A DNA stretch of 53,787 nucleotides from Alistipes sp. (GTDB taxonomy: Bacteria > Bacteroidota > Bacteroidia > Bacteroidales > Rikenellaceae): contig JAFVWO010000061.1 in assembly GCA_017501625.1 (NCBI GenBank), positions 1 through 53,787 on the forward strand, written 5' to 3'. The first letter of the stretch is position 1. Each line of letters opens with the position of its first letter. Of the stretch, positions 7,997 to 17,291 are shown in pieces. The translations under genes and the position numbers were made by a program. Below the pieces are notes generated by a model. The model was not told where the DNA came from. It saw nothing but the letters and a program-made list of their open reading frames with translations, and did not search any database.

Positions 7997-9250
7997 ATGA
8001 ACAGCTTCTTCGACCACAGCGTAAATGAGTGGATTAACGAGCGCCTCGTAAGCTGGGGGCTTACGGCAGATGTTGCAGACAAGCTCGATGGCTTTATCGT
8101 GCTCATATATCTTATTGTGTTGGTGCTTGTTATCAACATTCTCTTCCGCTGGGTAGTGATACGCGGTGTTCATTGGATTATAGCACACACGAAGGCTTCG
8201 TGGGATGATATCCTCTTCGACAATAAGGTGATGAGGCACCTGTGTGCCATCATCACGCCCATGGTCGTAAGTATGATACTCCCGCTGGCATTCTCTGCGT
8301 TGGGTGTTAAGACGGAGTGGATTATAACCCTTGCCGAGCGCATTGTCGACATTGCCATTGTCATCACCAGCCTGCGCTTCATAAGCTCCTTCTTTGAGGC
8401 TACGTTCCAGCTTATCGTTGACCGCCCGGCATGGCATGGCAAGCCTATTAAGGGGTTGCTACAGATTGTCAAGGTGCTCTTAGCGTTGGTGGGCATCATC
8501 ATCGTGGTAGCCATACTGTTAAATATCTCGCCGGCAGGCCTTCTCACGGGTCTTGGTGCCTCAGCTGCGGTTATATCGTTCATCTTCAAGGATACGCTCT
8601 TAGGACTTGTTGCCGGAATACAGCTCTCGGCCAACGACATGCTTAAGGTTGGTGACTGGATAGAGGTGCCGAGCCGAGGTATTGATGGCTCAGTGGTGGA
8701 GGTATCGCTCACGACGATAAAGGTTCGCGGGTGGAATAACACGCTACAGACAATACCCCCTTATCTACTTGTCAGCGAGCCATTTGACAATTGGCAAGCG
8801 ATGCGTGACACGGGAGGTAGGCGCATCAAGCGCTCGTTGAATGTGGATATGACGAGCATAGGCTTTGCCACGGAGGAGTTTATCGAGCGCCTCAAGGGCG
8901 AGAAGGCCCTACAGCCGCTCTTGGAGCATGTTACGATGGAGAGTGCCGAGGGAGGGATGCTCACCAACCTCGACATATATATGCGCACGGTCATGGCCTA
9001 CCTCAACGCGCATCCGCGCGTGCATCACGGCATGCTGATATTGGTGCGCCAACTACAACCTACGGAGTGGGGACTGCCCGTGGAGCTCTATTTCTTCTCG
9101 TCGGATGTCAACTGGGTGCCCTACGAAAATCTACAGACGGAGGTTATCTCGCATGTTATCGCCCTCGCACCCCTCTTCGACATACGCCTCTATCAAGCCC
9201 CCTCGAGCCACGCGCTAACCTATAAAATCAATAATTGCGCGGGCGCATAG
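7997..9250 (+). CDS. MscS-family mechanosensitive channel, YbdG-like
   Basis: 417 residues. Several hydrophobic helices (about residues 30-55, 80-105, 110-130, 150-180) precede the conserved MscS pore helix and beta domain: '[20 protein letters not shown]' then '[11 protein letters not shown]' and 'VGDWIEVP...[21 protein letters not shown]'. The '[10 protein letters not shown]' segment and overall length resemble the E. coli miniconductance channel YbdG rather than MscS itself. The likely role is release of solutes during osmotic downshock. The 3' end overlaps the 3' end of the convergent hydrolase gene by 36 nt. Confidence 0.9.
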   Translation: MNSFFDHSVNEWINERLVSWGLTADVADKLDGFIVLIYLIVLVLVINILFRWVVIRGVHWIIAHTKASWDDILFDNKVMRHLCAIITPMVVSMILPLAFSALGVKTEWIITLAERIVDIAIVITSLRFISSFFEATFQLIVDRPAWHGKPIKGLLQIVKVLLALVGIIIVVAILLNISPAGLLTGLGASAAVISFIFKDTLLGLVAGIQLSANDMLKVGDWIEVPSRGIDGSVVEVSLTTIKVRGWNNTLQTIPPYLLVSEPFDNWQAMRDTGGRRIKRSLNVDMTSIGFATEEFIERLKGEKALQPLLEHVTMESAEGGMLTNLDIYMRTVMAYLNAHPRVHHGMLILVRQLQPTEWGLPVELYFFSSDVNWVPYENLQTEVISHVIALAPLFDIRLYQAPSSHALTYKINNCAGA

Positions 9251-10009
9251 TTCGGGCTCCTCGATAAATCCCATGTGTCCCGAATGTTCGAGCCACACGA
9301 CCTTGGCCTCGGGGTCGGCGGCAATCATCTCGTCGGCCTGCTCTTGAGGAATGTAGTAGTCGTGACGTCCGAAGATGAATAGATGAGGTATGCCGCTTGT
9401 ACGTAGCTGCTCGCCACGGCTCTTACGCTCAATCATGCCGCCAAGGATGGCAGTGACACCCTCATCCTCGGTGATGACTATCAACTCAGCAAGATCTTCT
9501 ATGTAGTCCTTCAGTCGCTTCACGTTGTCGGGAGCAAAGCCTGCATGTGGCACAAGGCGCGCCATCATATTCTTCTTTCCGGCCTTAACAAGCTCTATCT
9601 CGCGACGACGGCGGTCGCACTTCTCCTCGCTATCGGCCATCGTCGTGGAGCTGAGCAACACTATGCCATCGAGCCTCGCGCTATATTTGTCACACATGGC
9701 CAAGGCTACATATCCGCCCATCGAGTGACCCACAACGGTGTAACGCGCAATGCCGAGGGCCTCCATTGTGTTGGCCACGCAATCGGCAAGATACTCCATC
9801 GTATGAACCTCGCCCTCGATGACAGATACGCCATGCCCGGGGAGGTCGAGGCTTACGACACGCACGCTATCACGCAGCAGGGGTACAAAATCGTCCCACA
9901 CAAGCATAGACTCCAAGTAGCCGTGCAACAGCACCACACAACGCTCGCCACGCTCCGTATCGGCAACATGCATAGGCGTGCTTCCCGCCATAATAAACTT
10001 CTCGACCAT
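9215..10009 (-). CDS. Alpha/beta hydrolase
   Basis: 264 residues from the ATG at 10009. An upstream in-frame extension to 10117 runs across the promoter and looks non-coding. Motifs are '[10 protein letters not shown]' (oxyanion loop), the nucleophile elbow GHSMGG with Ser96, '[11 protein letters not shown]' with the acid residue, and '[13 protein letters not shown]' with the catalytic histidine. This is the common monomeric alpha/beta hydrolase group that includes esterases and MenH-like enzymes. Substrate cannot be assigned. No signal peptide is seen, so it should be cytoplasmic. The gene stands alone and converges on the mscS-like gene. Confidence 0.88.
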   Translation of the reverse strand: MVEKFIMAGSTPMHVADTERGERCVVLLHGYLESMLVWDDFVPLLRDSVRVVSLDLPGHGVSVIEGEVHTMEYLADCVANTMEALGIARYTVVGHSMGGYVALAMCDKYSARLDGIVLLSSTTMADSEEKCDRRRREIELVKAGKKNMMARLVPHAGFAPDNVKRLKDYIEDLAELIVITEDEGVTAILGGMIERKSRGEQLRTSGIPHLFIFGRHDYYIPQEQADEMIAADPEAKVVWLEHSGHMGFIEEPELCARAIIDFIG

Positions 10010-10035
10010 AGCATAAAGTTTTGTTGTTCGTATTA

Positions 10036-10066
10036 CAATGTTACGAAAAAAATAGCATATATGCAA
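10036..10066 (-). promoter_or_regulatory. Putative promoter for the alpha/beta hydrolase
   Basis: On the minus strand there is a TTG (10064-10066), a 20-bp spacer and TAACATTG (10036-10043), one mismatch from TAnnTTTG. It places transcription start just upstream of the ATG at 10009 and argues against the longer upstream start. Confidence 0.4.
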
Positions 10067-10104
10067 CCCGCAGAGATAAAAATTGCACTTTCGCGGGGAG
10101 TAAT

Positions 10105-10135
10105 TTTGATGGCGCAAAAATTATTCGTAACTTTG
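10105..10135 (+). promoter_or_regulatory. Putative sigma-A promoter for dapF-tamL
   Basis: A -33 TTTG (10105-10108), a 19-bp spacer and -7 TAACTTTG (10128-10135) form a perfect match to the Bacteroidota consensus, 19 nt before the dapF start. Confidence 0.7.
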
Positions 10136-10154
10136 AGCGAATATATACAATAAG

Positions 10155-11093
10155 ATGCAGGCTATGGAGATAATCAAATGTCACGGCTCGGGTAACGACT
10201 TCATCATGGTGGATACGACACGCGATGAGGCTCTTCAACATGTTGATTGGGCGGCATTTGCGCGCATAGCATCGAATCGTGAGCACGGCATAGGCAGCGA
10301 TGGTATACTTTTGGTTGTGCGACATGAGGATGGGGTCTACGGCATGGATATGCTCAACCCCGATGGCACGCATGCCGAGATGTGCGGCAACGGCATACGT
10401 TGCGTAGCACGCTTGGCAGACGAGCAGGGCTACCTTGCACGAGGCATCCTTCGCTCCGGAGGCAGAGATTATAGGATTGCTCGCGCCGAGGATATTGCAG
10501 CAGGTATTCCTGCATTTAAGGTAGAGATTCCAATTCGTCGCCATAGTGAGGACTTCACCTTCTATCGTGAGGGCGACAGCTTCGTGGGACGTGTTATCGA
10601 GGCTCTTCACCCCTCGTTGCGGTTTACGGCGCTAAACTTGGGCAACCCACACATCGTTGCCGAGGTTGAGAACATAGACTTGGCGCTGTTGTCGGAGCTT
10701 GGCGAGCGTGTTAAGGAGGCGACGGAGCTCTTCCCGCGCGGTGTAAACGTATCGCTCTACGAGCGTAAGCCCAAGGGTATCTTTGTGGCTACGTATGAGC
10801 GCGGTGCCGGCATCACACTCTCGTGTGGCACGGCGATGACTGCCTCGGCGACAGCTGCTCACCTACTCGCTATGTTCGATGAGGGTGAGCGCATAGAGGT
10901 ATCAAATCGCGGGGGCAGAGTATACTGCACGACACGCACGGAGCCCACGCTGACGACGACGTTGGAGGGCAACGCCACCTTCGAGTGGACGGGGCGTGCG
11001 GAGTTTGAGGACGGAGCGTTTAGCTTCGAGGTGTTAAATAATACGGGCGAGGCGGAGCTGTGGCTCGACTTTGTACGTAGCATCAACAGATAG
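10155..11093 (+). CDS. dapF: Diaminopimelate epimerase
   Basis: 312 residues from the first ATG; a second in-frame ATG at 10164 is also plausible. It interconverts LL- and meso-diaminopimelate by a two-cysteine acid/base mechanism. The two active-site cysteines are visible: Cys77 in 'EMCGNGIRC' and Cys225 in 'ITLSCGTAMTAS'. Other motifs are 'KCHGSGNDF' and 'LNLGNPH'. The second active-site loop differs from the usual ERGxGET-ACGTG form: the glutamate that normally contacts substrate is Ile221, and the CGTG is CGTA. Variants like this exist in other lineages, so function is still likely epimerisation. tamL starts 4 nt downstream. Confidence 0.9.
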   Translation: MQAMEIIKCHGSGNDFIMVDTTRDEALQHVDWAAFARIASNREHGIGSDGILLVVRHEDGVYGMDMLNPDGTHAEMCGNGIRCVARLADEQGYLARGILRSGGRDYRIARAEDIAAGIPAFKVEIPIRRHSEDFTFYREGDSFVGRVIEALHPSLRFTALNLGNPHIVAEVENIDLALLSELGERVKEATELFPRGVNVSLYERKPKGIFVATYERGAGITLSCGTAMTASATAAHLLAMFDEGERIEVSNRGGRVYCTTRTEPTLTTTLEGNATFEWTGRAEFEDGAFSFEVLNNTGEAELWLDFVRSINR

Positions 11094-11097
11094 TATT

Positions 11098-13479
11098 ATG
11101 TGGCGTAGGGCATGGCGTTATGTTGTGGTTATTGCGGTGGCACTTACTGTTGCCGCTTGCAATGTCACGCGCTCGTTGCCCGAGGGTAGCTATCTGCTGT
11201 CGAAGGTGTCATTCGAGGAGGATAAATCGGCACCTCGCGAGGAGCGTATCACCGAGGACCGTGACGACTTGGAGACCTACGTGCGCCAGTCGCCCAACAA
11301 ACGTATCTTGGGCATAGACTTCTACGTGTGGATATACGAGAAGGCCAACCCCGAGAAGAACAACTGGTGGAACAACTTTAAGCGTAAGATGGGCGAGGAG
11401 CCCGTCCTACTTGATACGGCTCTCACGGAGAAGTCGGTGCAGAACCTCCAAACATACATGCATACACGCGGTTACTTCTCGTCGAGCGTAACATGCGATG
11501 TTGACACAACACGCCGTAAGCGCCGTGCCGAGTTGACATATAGGCTTCATCAGGGCCAGCCTACGCGCATCGACTCGCTAAGCTACGACTTCCGCGATGA
11601 GTCGCTACGTGCGATAATCCTTGCCGATACGGCAGCCACACTGCTACATACGGGCGATGTGCTCGACATATCGCGCTTGGATGCCGAGCGTAACCGTATA
11701 GCCACCAACCTCAATAATCGCGGCTATCTCGACTTCACGGTAAATAACATCTCCTTCGATGTAGACACCATAGGACGGGAGTATGGTGCCGATGTCAAGA
11801 TGATTGTACGCCCTACATTGGCGGGGTATGACCAGCGTGGTGCCCAGATATGGGAGGACAACGCCATGTATCGTATCCGCAACATCAACGTATACCCCAC
11901 CTACGACCCTATGCTACGCTCGACACAGGGATTTAGGGATGATGCCCGTATCGATACCACGGACTACTACGGATTGAGAATCATACGCGACCTTAACACT
12001 ACGCCGCAACTTAGGGATGCCGTACTACGTCGCACGATACCCCTCTATCCCGACTATATATATAATGCTTCGCAGGTGACCTATACGAATAAGGAGCTTA
12101 TGTCGCTCGGCTTCTTCCGCAATACGAAGATAGATTTTACACGCGTGGAGGGAGAGGAGAGTTATGTCACCTACCTCGGCAATAGTGACGAGCATCAAGA
12201 TATGCGCGAGGGCTATGTCGACTGCAACATATACTGCACACCGGCACTCAAGCAGGCCATGAAGGTCGAGGTCGAGGCATCGTCTACGTCGACATTCTAT
12301 GGTCTTAGCGCCACGCTCGGTTACTCCAACAAGAATGTCTTTCGTGGTGCCGAGGCCTTCGATATCGCGGCGCGCTTTGGCTTCGAGTTCATGTATGCCC
12401 GCGATGTTGCCAAGCGCAGTGCTCAGGAGTTTGGACTTACGGCCGGCCTCTCGTTCCCGAGCTTCCTCGCCCCCTTCCGCATCACCCCGGGAATGAAGAT
12501 TGCGCAGCCACGCACACGCTTGGAGCTCGCCTTCGACTACCAGAATAGGCCATACTATCGTCGTAACATCTTCACCACGCGCTGGGCATATAGCTGGCAA
12601 CAGGGAGGTCGCTCCTCTGTTGTGCTTCGCCCCATCGACATCAACTGGATTGACGTCAAGGAGGTCGATGAGAAGTTCCTTGCTGACATCGACAACCGCT
12701 ACCTGCGCACCTCTTTCGAGTCGCAGCTCAACGCGGGACTCTCGGCATCGTACATATACAACACTCAGCGCTCCGATTTCGACCAAAACGTCACCGTAGT
12801 GCGTGCCAACCTTGAGACGGCAGGCAACCTCATTCAGGGTCTTGAGGCTCTCTTCTCGCACCATGCCGAGGGTAAGGACTACTACGAGATTTTGGGCGTG
12901 CGATATTCGCAATATGTACGCGCCGATGTTAGCGCCAGCCATCAGATAGACCTCGGGCATAAGATGGCACTTGCAGGTCGTCTCTTTGGTGGTGTGGGTG
13001 TCACGTATGGCAACTCGCATGGCCGCTCCATACCCTTCGACCGCATGTTCTACTGTGGTGGTGCCAACTCTATGCGTGGCTGGGTGCCACGAACCCTCGG
13101 TCCGGGAAATAAACCCGAGGTCAACGACACGACATACCCCGCGCAGGTGGGTGATGTGCGACTTGAGGCCAACTTGGAGTTCCGCTTCCCGATATGGTGG
13201 ATATTCCACGGTGCCATGTTCCTCGATGCCGGCAATGTATGGTATCTGCGCGATACGAAGGATAACAATCCCGACGAGGTCTTCCACCTCGACAGTTTCT
13301 ACAAACAGCTGGGCTTCAATACCGGTCTTGGTCTGCGTATAGATGCCACCTTCGTAATCCTGCGCTTCGACCTCGGCATCCAGCTTCACAACCCGGGCAA
13401 GCCTGAGGGTGAGCGCTGGATACACAACTTTAAGTGGGATAACATGGCTCTTAACTTCGGTGTCGGATACCCATTTTAG
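11098..13479 (+). CDS. tamL: Omp85-family translocation and assembly lipoprotein (TamL-like)
   Basis: 793 residues from the ATG at 11098. An upstream in-frame start at 11071 would overlap dapF and hide the signal peptide. The N-terminus has a lipoprotein signal with the lipobox before Cys21 ('TVAAC'), then 'RSLPEGSYLL'. POTRA-like repeats occupy roughly residues 30-400 (for example 'TRGYFSSSVTCDVD' and 'NNRGYLDFTV'). The C-terminal half is a 16-strand-type D15/Omp85 barrel with 'GGANSMRGWVPRTLGPG', the conserved RGW substrate-gate motif, ending 'LNFGVGYPF'. Lipid-anchored TamA homologues called TamL are typical of Bacteroidota and pair with TamB. No TamB gene is adjacent here. It is located 4 nt after dapF. 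Confidence 0.88.
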   Translation: MWRRAWRYVVVIAVALTVAACNVTRSLPEGSYLLSKVSFEEDKSAPREERITEDRDDLETYVRQSPNKRILGIDFYVWIYEKANPEKNNWWNNFKRKMGEEPVLLDTALTEKSVQNLQTYMHTRGYFSSSVTCDVDTTRRKRRAELTYRLHQGQPTRIDSLSYDFRDESLRAIILADTAATLLHTGDVLDISRLDAERNRIATNLNNRGYLDFTVNNISFDVDTIGREYGADVKMIVRPTLAGYDQRGAQIWEDNAMYRIRNINVYPTYDPMLRSTQGFRDDARIDTTDYYGLRIIRDLNTTPQLRDAVLRRTIPLYPDYIYNASQVTYTNKELMSLGFFRNTKIDFTRVEGEESYVTYLGNSDEHQDMREGYVDCNIYCTPALKQAMKVEVEASSTSTFYGLSATLGYSNKNVFRGAEAFDIAARFGFEFMYARDVAKRSAQEFGLTAGLSFPSFLAPFRITPGMKIAQPRTRLELAFDYQNRPYYRRNIFTTRWAYSWQQGGRSSVVLRPIDINWIDVKEVDEKFLADIDNRYLRTSFESQLNAGLSASYIYNTQRSDFDQNVTVVRANLETAGNLIQGLEALFSHHAEGKDYYEILGVRYSQYVRADVSASHQIDLGHKMALAGRLFGGVGVTYGNSHGRSIPFDRMFYCGGANSMRGWVPRTLGPGNKPEVNDTTYPAQVGDVRLEANLEFRFPIWWIFHGAMFLDAGNVWYLRDTKDNNPDEVFHLDSFYKQLGFNTGLGLRIDATFVILRFDLGIQLHNPGKPEGERWIHNFKWDNMALNFGVGYPF

Positions 13480-13524
13480 CATCGTCGTTTTGCTGTCGTG
13501 CCGCCCCTTTTTGCGGTGTTGTGG

Positions 13525-13553
13525 TTGTAAATAAGAAAAAATTCGTATATTTG
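13525..13553 (+). promoter_or_regulatory. Putative promoter for the Stealth-family gene
   Basis: The -7 box TATATTTG (13546-13553) is an exact consensus match. TTG at 13525-13527 lies 18 bp upstream. The predicted leader is about 85 nt. Confidence 0.5.
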
Positions 13554-13647
13554 TGGTAATAATGTCATGTCACATGCCCGCCATTGTGTATCGAGAAGTG
13601 CATACACATACGAGCGATAGCGACATGCAATCCTAAACGTAACTATT

Positions 13648-14646
13648 GTGGAGACCGATGTGCGTATAACCTTTCCTATTGACCTCGTATATGCGTGGGT
13701 TGATGGAAACGACCCCGAGTGGAGGGCTAAGCGCGATCGTTACATGCCGGCGACGTCCGCAAATAAGAGTCCTCAGAGTTGGACCGAGGCGCGCTGGAGA
13801 GATAACGACGAGTTGCGCTTCTCGTTGCGCTCTGTGGAGAAGTGCGCCCCATGGGTCAACCATATATATATCATCACCGACGCGCAGTGCCCGCGGTGGC
13901 TGAATATCAACCACCCGAAGGTCACGATTGTTGACCATCGCGACATCCTCCCGCACGAGGCACTCCCCGTATTCTCGTCACACGCCATAGAGAGTTGCAT
14001 ATATAAGATTCCGGGGCTCTCCGAGCACTTCATCTTTGGCAACGACGACACCTTCTTCGGTGCGCCCGTTACGCCCGACGTATTTTTCAAGCCCGACGGC
14101 ACGCCTATCGTGCGTGTCATGGGAGCCCTCATGAAGCCTCATAAGGCTCGCCGTGGTGGCAACTATAAGCGCGTGCTTCTGCACATGCAGGAGCTTGTCA
14201 ACGAGAGGTGGGGTAAGCGCATAATGTATGCTCCGCATCACAACTTCGATGGATACCGCAAGAGCGACTTCGAGTATTGCGTGTCGCTTATGCCCGAGGC
14301 GTGGGAGCGCACATCGTTCAGGCGTTTCAGAAACAATAAGGATATGCAGCGCTGCTTTGTCAGCTACTATCTCGTGGCTACAGGTCAGGCCGAGATGCGC
14401 AAGGTGTACCGCTACAACCGTATCTATGGCATCGTGGAGCACCTTAAGGCCTTTGTCACGGGGCGTTATGCTGCCGACTCGCGCTGGATACGCCTTGTTA
14501 ACCCCGATTTCCAGAGGGAGTTCGACAAGTACAACCCTCTGATGTTTTGCATGAACGACAGCGAGTACTCTACCAATGACGACTGCAACCGTATGGTCGC
14601 CTTCTTGACGGGATTGTTCCCCGACAAATCCTCCTTCGAGCTATAA
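13648..14646 (+). CDS. Stealth-family sugar-phosphate (hexose/HexNAc-1-P) transferase
   Basis: 332 residues from a GTG at 13648; no in-frame ATG is better placed. The conserved Stealth regions are in order: CR1 'PIDLVYAWVDGNDPEW' near residue 10, CR2 'RDNDELRFSLRSVEKCAPWV' near 50-70 with 'IYIITD', the middle 'FIFGNDDTFFG', CR3 'YAPHHNFDGYRK', and a C-terminal CR4-like 'FCMNDSEYSTNDDCNRM'. Stealth proteins transfer a sugar-1-phosphate to a glycan, as in bacterial capsule synthesis and animal GlcNAc-1-phosphotransferase. No other capsule genes are next to it. It has its own promoter and stands alone, so its acceptor glycan is unknown. Confidence 0.9.
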   Translation: METDVRITFPIDLVYAWVDGNDPEWRAKRDRYMPATSANKSPQSWTEARWRDNDELRFSLRSVEKCAPWVNHIYIITDAQCPRWLNINHPKVTIVDHRDILPHEALPVFSSHAIESCIYKIPGLSEHFIFGNDDTFFGAPVTPDVFFKPDGTPIVRVMGALMKPHKARRGGNYKRVLLHMQELVNERWGKRIMYAPHHNFDGYRKSDFEYCVSLMPEAWERTSFRRFRNNKDMQRCFVSYYLVATGQAEMRKVYRYNRIYGIVEHLKAFVTGRYAADSRWIRLVNPDFQREFDKYNPLMFCMNDSEYSTNDDCNRMVAFLTGLFPDKSSFEL

Positions 14647-14731
14647 GAATAAGAGGCGAGCCCTCCGAGGTAGCGAGGATAGAACTAAAATACCCTCATG
14701 CCCCCCAGCGCCACTTTTTGCATCATTACCC

Positions 14732-14772
14732 CAAAAATAAAACGAGTGCCATCCTGTGTAGGATGGCACTCG
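14732..14772 (-). terminator. Intrinsic terminator of the Omp28/DUF6029 operon
   Basis: A perfect 12-bp inverted repeat (CGAGTGCCATCC/GGATGGCACTCG, 14743-14772) with a 6-nt loop is followed on the minus strand by a T-rich run (GTTTTATTTTTGG). It lies 23 nt past the stop of the last lipoprotein gene. Confidence 0.8.
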
Positions 14773-14795
14773 ACATATATAGCTTAGAGTATCTT

Positions 14796-16040
14796 TTACT
14801 TAAGGTACTCGAAGTTTACGCTTTGGTTTACGGGGCATGTAAGCGTGTTAACAACCTCCCAACGCTTAGACTTATCCTGAGCGCTTACGATAACGATAAC
14901 CTCGAGGTTCTCGCTGATCCACTTAGTGCTTGTGATATCCAACTCGAAGCCTGTAGAGATAGTCTGACCAGCCTTGATAACGCCAAACGACTCACCCTGA
15001 ATGTTGTTGCGGTCGTACTTGCCGGGGATGAAACGCAATGCGTGGTTGTAGATATAGTGCTCGGGCTTAGATGCACCTGCCTGATTCTTGCTGTAGATGT
15101 TGTTCTCGAGCAACCATGCAGTAATCTTGTACTCCTGCTCTACGGCAGCCTTAACAGCTACAGTAGCGTATACTTTGTCTGAATCACCGGTAGTAGCGAT
15201 AGCGATACCTGCATCAGCACCATCCTTCTTAACAAGACTGCTAACTGTTTCGCTCATCACATTTACAAAGTAAGCTGTCTGATAGTTACCTACGTCAGCT
15301 GAATAGAAGTTGATATCGAGATGAGGATAACCAGAGGGGCTATAGAACTGGTTTACGATGTTTGCTGCGGGAGAGTTTGCTGGGTCACCAGCAGCATATC
15401 CACCAGCGTGGCATGTTATCTCACTGATATTATCTGCCCACTCTGTTTTGTGGAATGCGAGCAAATTATCAGTCATAAGAGGACAGTTAGGACAATTTAT
15501 ACCTGTGTGGTCAACTACAAGAACACGGTGGTTGAACTTAGTGTTAGCCTCGTCAGTATCCTCGGGCAATACGGGCACGCTTGCCAAAACAGAGATGTAG
15601 AGTCTGTTAGACACCTTGTTACCCAAGGTTGCGAGGAACGAGAATGTACCTGTTGTCTCAGGTGTGAAAGTGTAATCACCCTCTGCATTTGGCTCAACAG
15701 TTGCCATCTCCTTGTCGTAGATGGTGCAATCGGCTGTTACGTCGTTATCACCCTCGGTAACAGTGAAGATGATTGTCTCACCAAGCTCAATAGTGGTCTT
15801 GTCTGCACCAAGAACAATCGTAGCCTCGCTATCGCCATTGTTCTCATTGCCGTTGTTCTCACCATTGTTCTCGCCATTGTTCTCACCATTGTTCTCGCCG
15901 CCGTTGTTCTCACCGCCGTTGTTCTCATCATCGATGTTCTCGTTGCCGGTGCCATTGGTGTTGTCATCAACAAGCTCACAACCCGCAATCGAGAGTGATG
16001 CTGCTGCGCACAAAAGCGCAAAATACTTTGTAATTTTCAT
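14796..16040 (-). CDS. Omp28-like outer-membrane lipoprotein, copy 1
   Basis: 414 residues. Lipoprotein signal peptide with Cys21 ('SIAGC'), then an Asn/Gly/Glu repeat linker (about residues 28-70, units of ENNG), an immunoglobulin-like domain (about 72-155), and a domain with 'VLVVDHTGINCPNCPLM' that resembles a thioredoxin-fold strand-loop-helix with a CxxC at 183/186. The C-terminal part is beta-rich ('YKITAWLLENNIY'). This architecture matches the Omp28-related family of Bacteroidota, best known from a Porphyromonas surface protein. It is paralogous to the gene at 16080, with near-identical first 20 residues. It is the last gene of an operon with a thioredoxin and a DUF6029-type protein. 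Role unknown; a redox or adhesion role is possible. Confidence 0.82.
   Translation of the reverse strand: MKITKYFALLCAAASLSIAGCELVDDNTNGTGNENIDDENNGGENNGGENNGENNGENNGENNGNENNGDSEATIVLGADKTTIELGETIIFTVTEGDNDVTADCTIYDKEMATVEPNAEGDYTFTPETTGTFSFLATLGNKVSNRLYISVLASVPVLPEDTDEANTKFNHRVLVVDHTGINCPNCPLMTDNLLAFHKTEWADNISEITCHAGGYAAGDPANSPAANIVNQFYSPSGYPHLDINFYSADVGNYQTAYFVNVMSETVSSLVKKDGADAGIAIATTGDSDKVYATVAVKAAVEQEYKITAWLLENNIYSKNQAGASKPEHYIYNHALRFIPGKYDRNNIQGESFGVIKAGQTISTGFELDITSTKWISENLEVIVIVSAQDKSKRWEVVNTLTCPVNQSVNFEYLK
15834..15935. repeat. 12-bp tandem repeat coding for ENNG units (copy 1)
   Basis: Imperfect head-to-tail units of 12 bp (TTCTCxCCATTG on the plus strand) encode the Glu-Asn-Asn-Gly linker of the Omp28-like lipoprotein. 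Because the unit is a multiple of three, slippage would change linker length without shifting frame. Confidence 0.85.
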
Positions 16041-16079
16041 TGTTTAAAGTGTTTTAAAGTTTATTTCGGTAATATCCTA

Positions 16080-17264
16080 TTATCTCTTATAGTCGTAGCC
16101 CACAGAGCCATTTACAGGGCATATTGCCATGTTGGCAATCTCGTAGCGCTTGCTTTCGTTAAGCGCTGAGACAATGACCAACACCTTCATGTTCTCACCC
16201 TTCCACTCCGGACTTACGATGTCCATAGTCATGTCGTAAGTAGTGCTCTTGCCCGCCTCGATAGTGCCGAGAGAGAAGCCTGTGATGGGCTCTGATGAAG
16301 CAATGTTGCGCACAGCATTGTTATGCGTATAGAACTCCTCATTAGTTGTTCCTGCCTGCGGAGCGTAGATGTTATCCTCCAACAACCACGCTGTGATGCT
16401 GTAGTCGCCCGTAACCTTGGCCTTAACACCAGCCTTAACGACAACAACCGTGTTGCCACCGGCTGCGGCAGCTGTGACACCTACATCGGCACCCTCAGCC
16501 TTCCACAGAGCATCTATCTGCGACTTGATATCGCTGGCATAGTAGCCCGCAGGTATCGGATGATAGAAGTTAAATGTCGCTGTGGGGTAACCTTCAATAA
16601 GGCTGTGGTAGTGCATCTTGATAACCTCGGCAGCACGCGACCATGCGGGGTCATCCGAGTTGTAGCTGTGCGACATAGCCTCATAGAACTTGTCGTGATA
16701 CGCATTGTTGTTTACAACCTCCTTGATGGCAGCCATCATCTTAGGACAGTAGCCACACTTCGTGCCGGTATGGTCAACCAACAACACGCGGTGATTGAAC
16801 GAGAGGTTATCGGGCTCGCTATCCTCAGGAAGATTAGGAATAGCGGGAACAACCTTAACGCCGATGGTCTTACTGATGCTTGTGCCATACACGGCATAGA
16901 ACTCATACGTACCATCCTCCTCAGGCATATAAGGGTTGCTCACCTCCTTATAGTCAGCCTTATTGAAAATCTTGGCTCGTTTGTTTCCATTCTCATCTAA
17001 CTCATTCGTAACGTCTACATCATTCTCCAAGACTGTAAAGACAATAGCCTCGCCCGTAACAACGGTCTGCTTTGCAGAGAGAACCAACGTAGATTCCGTA
17101 TTGTCACCCCCATTGTTCTCGCCATTGTTCTCGCCATTGTTCTCGCCACCGGTATTCTCGTTGCCGTTACCATTGCCATTGGTGTTGTCATCAATAGGCT
17201 CGCAACCTGCAATCGAGAGTGATGCTGCTGCGCACAAAAGCGCAAAAAACTTAGTAATTTTCAT
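16080..17264 (-). CDS. Omp28-like outer-membrane lipoprotein, copy 2
   Basis: 394 residues. Lipobox Cys21 ('SIAGC'), Asn/Gly/Glu linker at about residues 28-56, an Ig-like domain, then 'VLLVDHTGTKCGYCPKMM' with the CxxC at 170/173. The C-terminal domain is parallel to copy 1 ('YSITAWLLEDNIYAP'). The signal peptides and linkers are almost identical at DNA level to copy 1, while the distal domains have diverged. This indicates a tandem duplication with separate specialisation. Gaps of 26 nt upstream and 39 nt downstream support one transcript with its neighbours. Expected to be lipid-anchored in the outer membrane; exact function unknown. Confidence 0.82.
   Translation of the reverse strand: MKITKFFALLCAAASLSIAGCEPIDDNTNGNGNGNENTGGENNGENNGENNGGDNTESTLVLSAKQTVVTGEAIVFTVLENDVDVTNELDENGNKRAKIFNKADYKEVSNPYMPEEDGTYEFYAVYGTSISKTIGVKVVPAIPNLPEDSEPDNLSFNHRVLLVDHTGTKCGYCPKMMAAIKEVVNNNAYHDKFYEAMSHSYNSDDPAWSRAAEVIKMHYHSLIEGYPTATFNFYHPIPAGYYASDIKSQIDALWKAEGADVGVTAAAAGGNTVVVVKAGVKAKVTGDYSITAWLLEDNIYAPQAGTTNEEFYTHNNAVRNIASSEPITGFSLGTIEAGKSTTYDMTMDIVSPEWKGENMKVLVIVSALNESKRYEIANMAICPVNGSVGYDYKR
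17110..17165. repeat. 12-bp tandem repeat coding for ENNG units (copy 2)
   Basis: A shorter array of the same TTCTCGCCATTG unit as at 15834-15935, in the paralogous lipoprotein gene. The two arrays differ in unit number. Confidence 0.8.
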
Positions 17265-17291
17265 CTGTTATAACCTTTGTTTAACTATTCA

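Noticed and set aside
12025..13482. 485-codon open frame on the minus strand
   Set aside because: Lies wholly antisense to tamL. It is long because of codon bias in the real gene; it has no recognisable domain, signal or promoter.
15834..15945. Regular repeats suggestive of a CRISPR array
   Set aside because: Units are 12 bp, have no spacers and are in frame inside a lipoprotein gene, coding for Glu-Asn-Asn-Gly.
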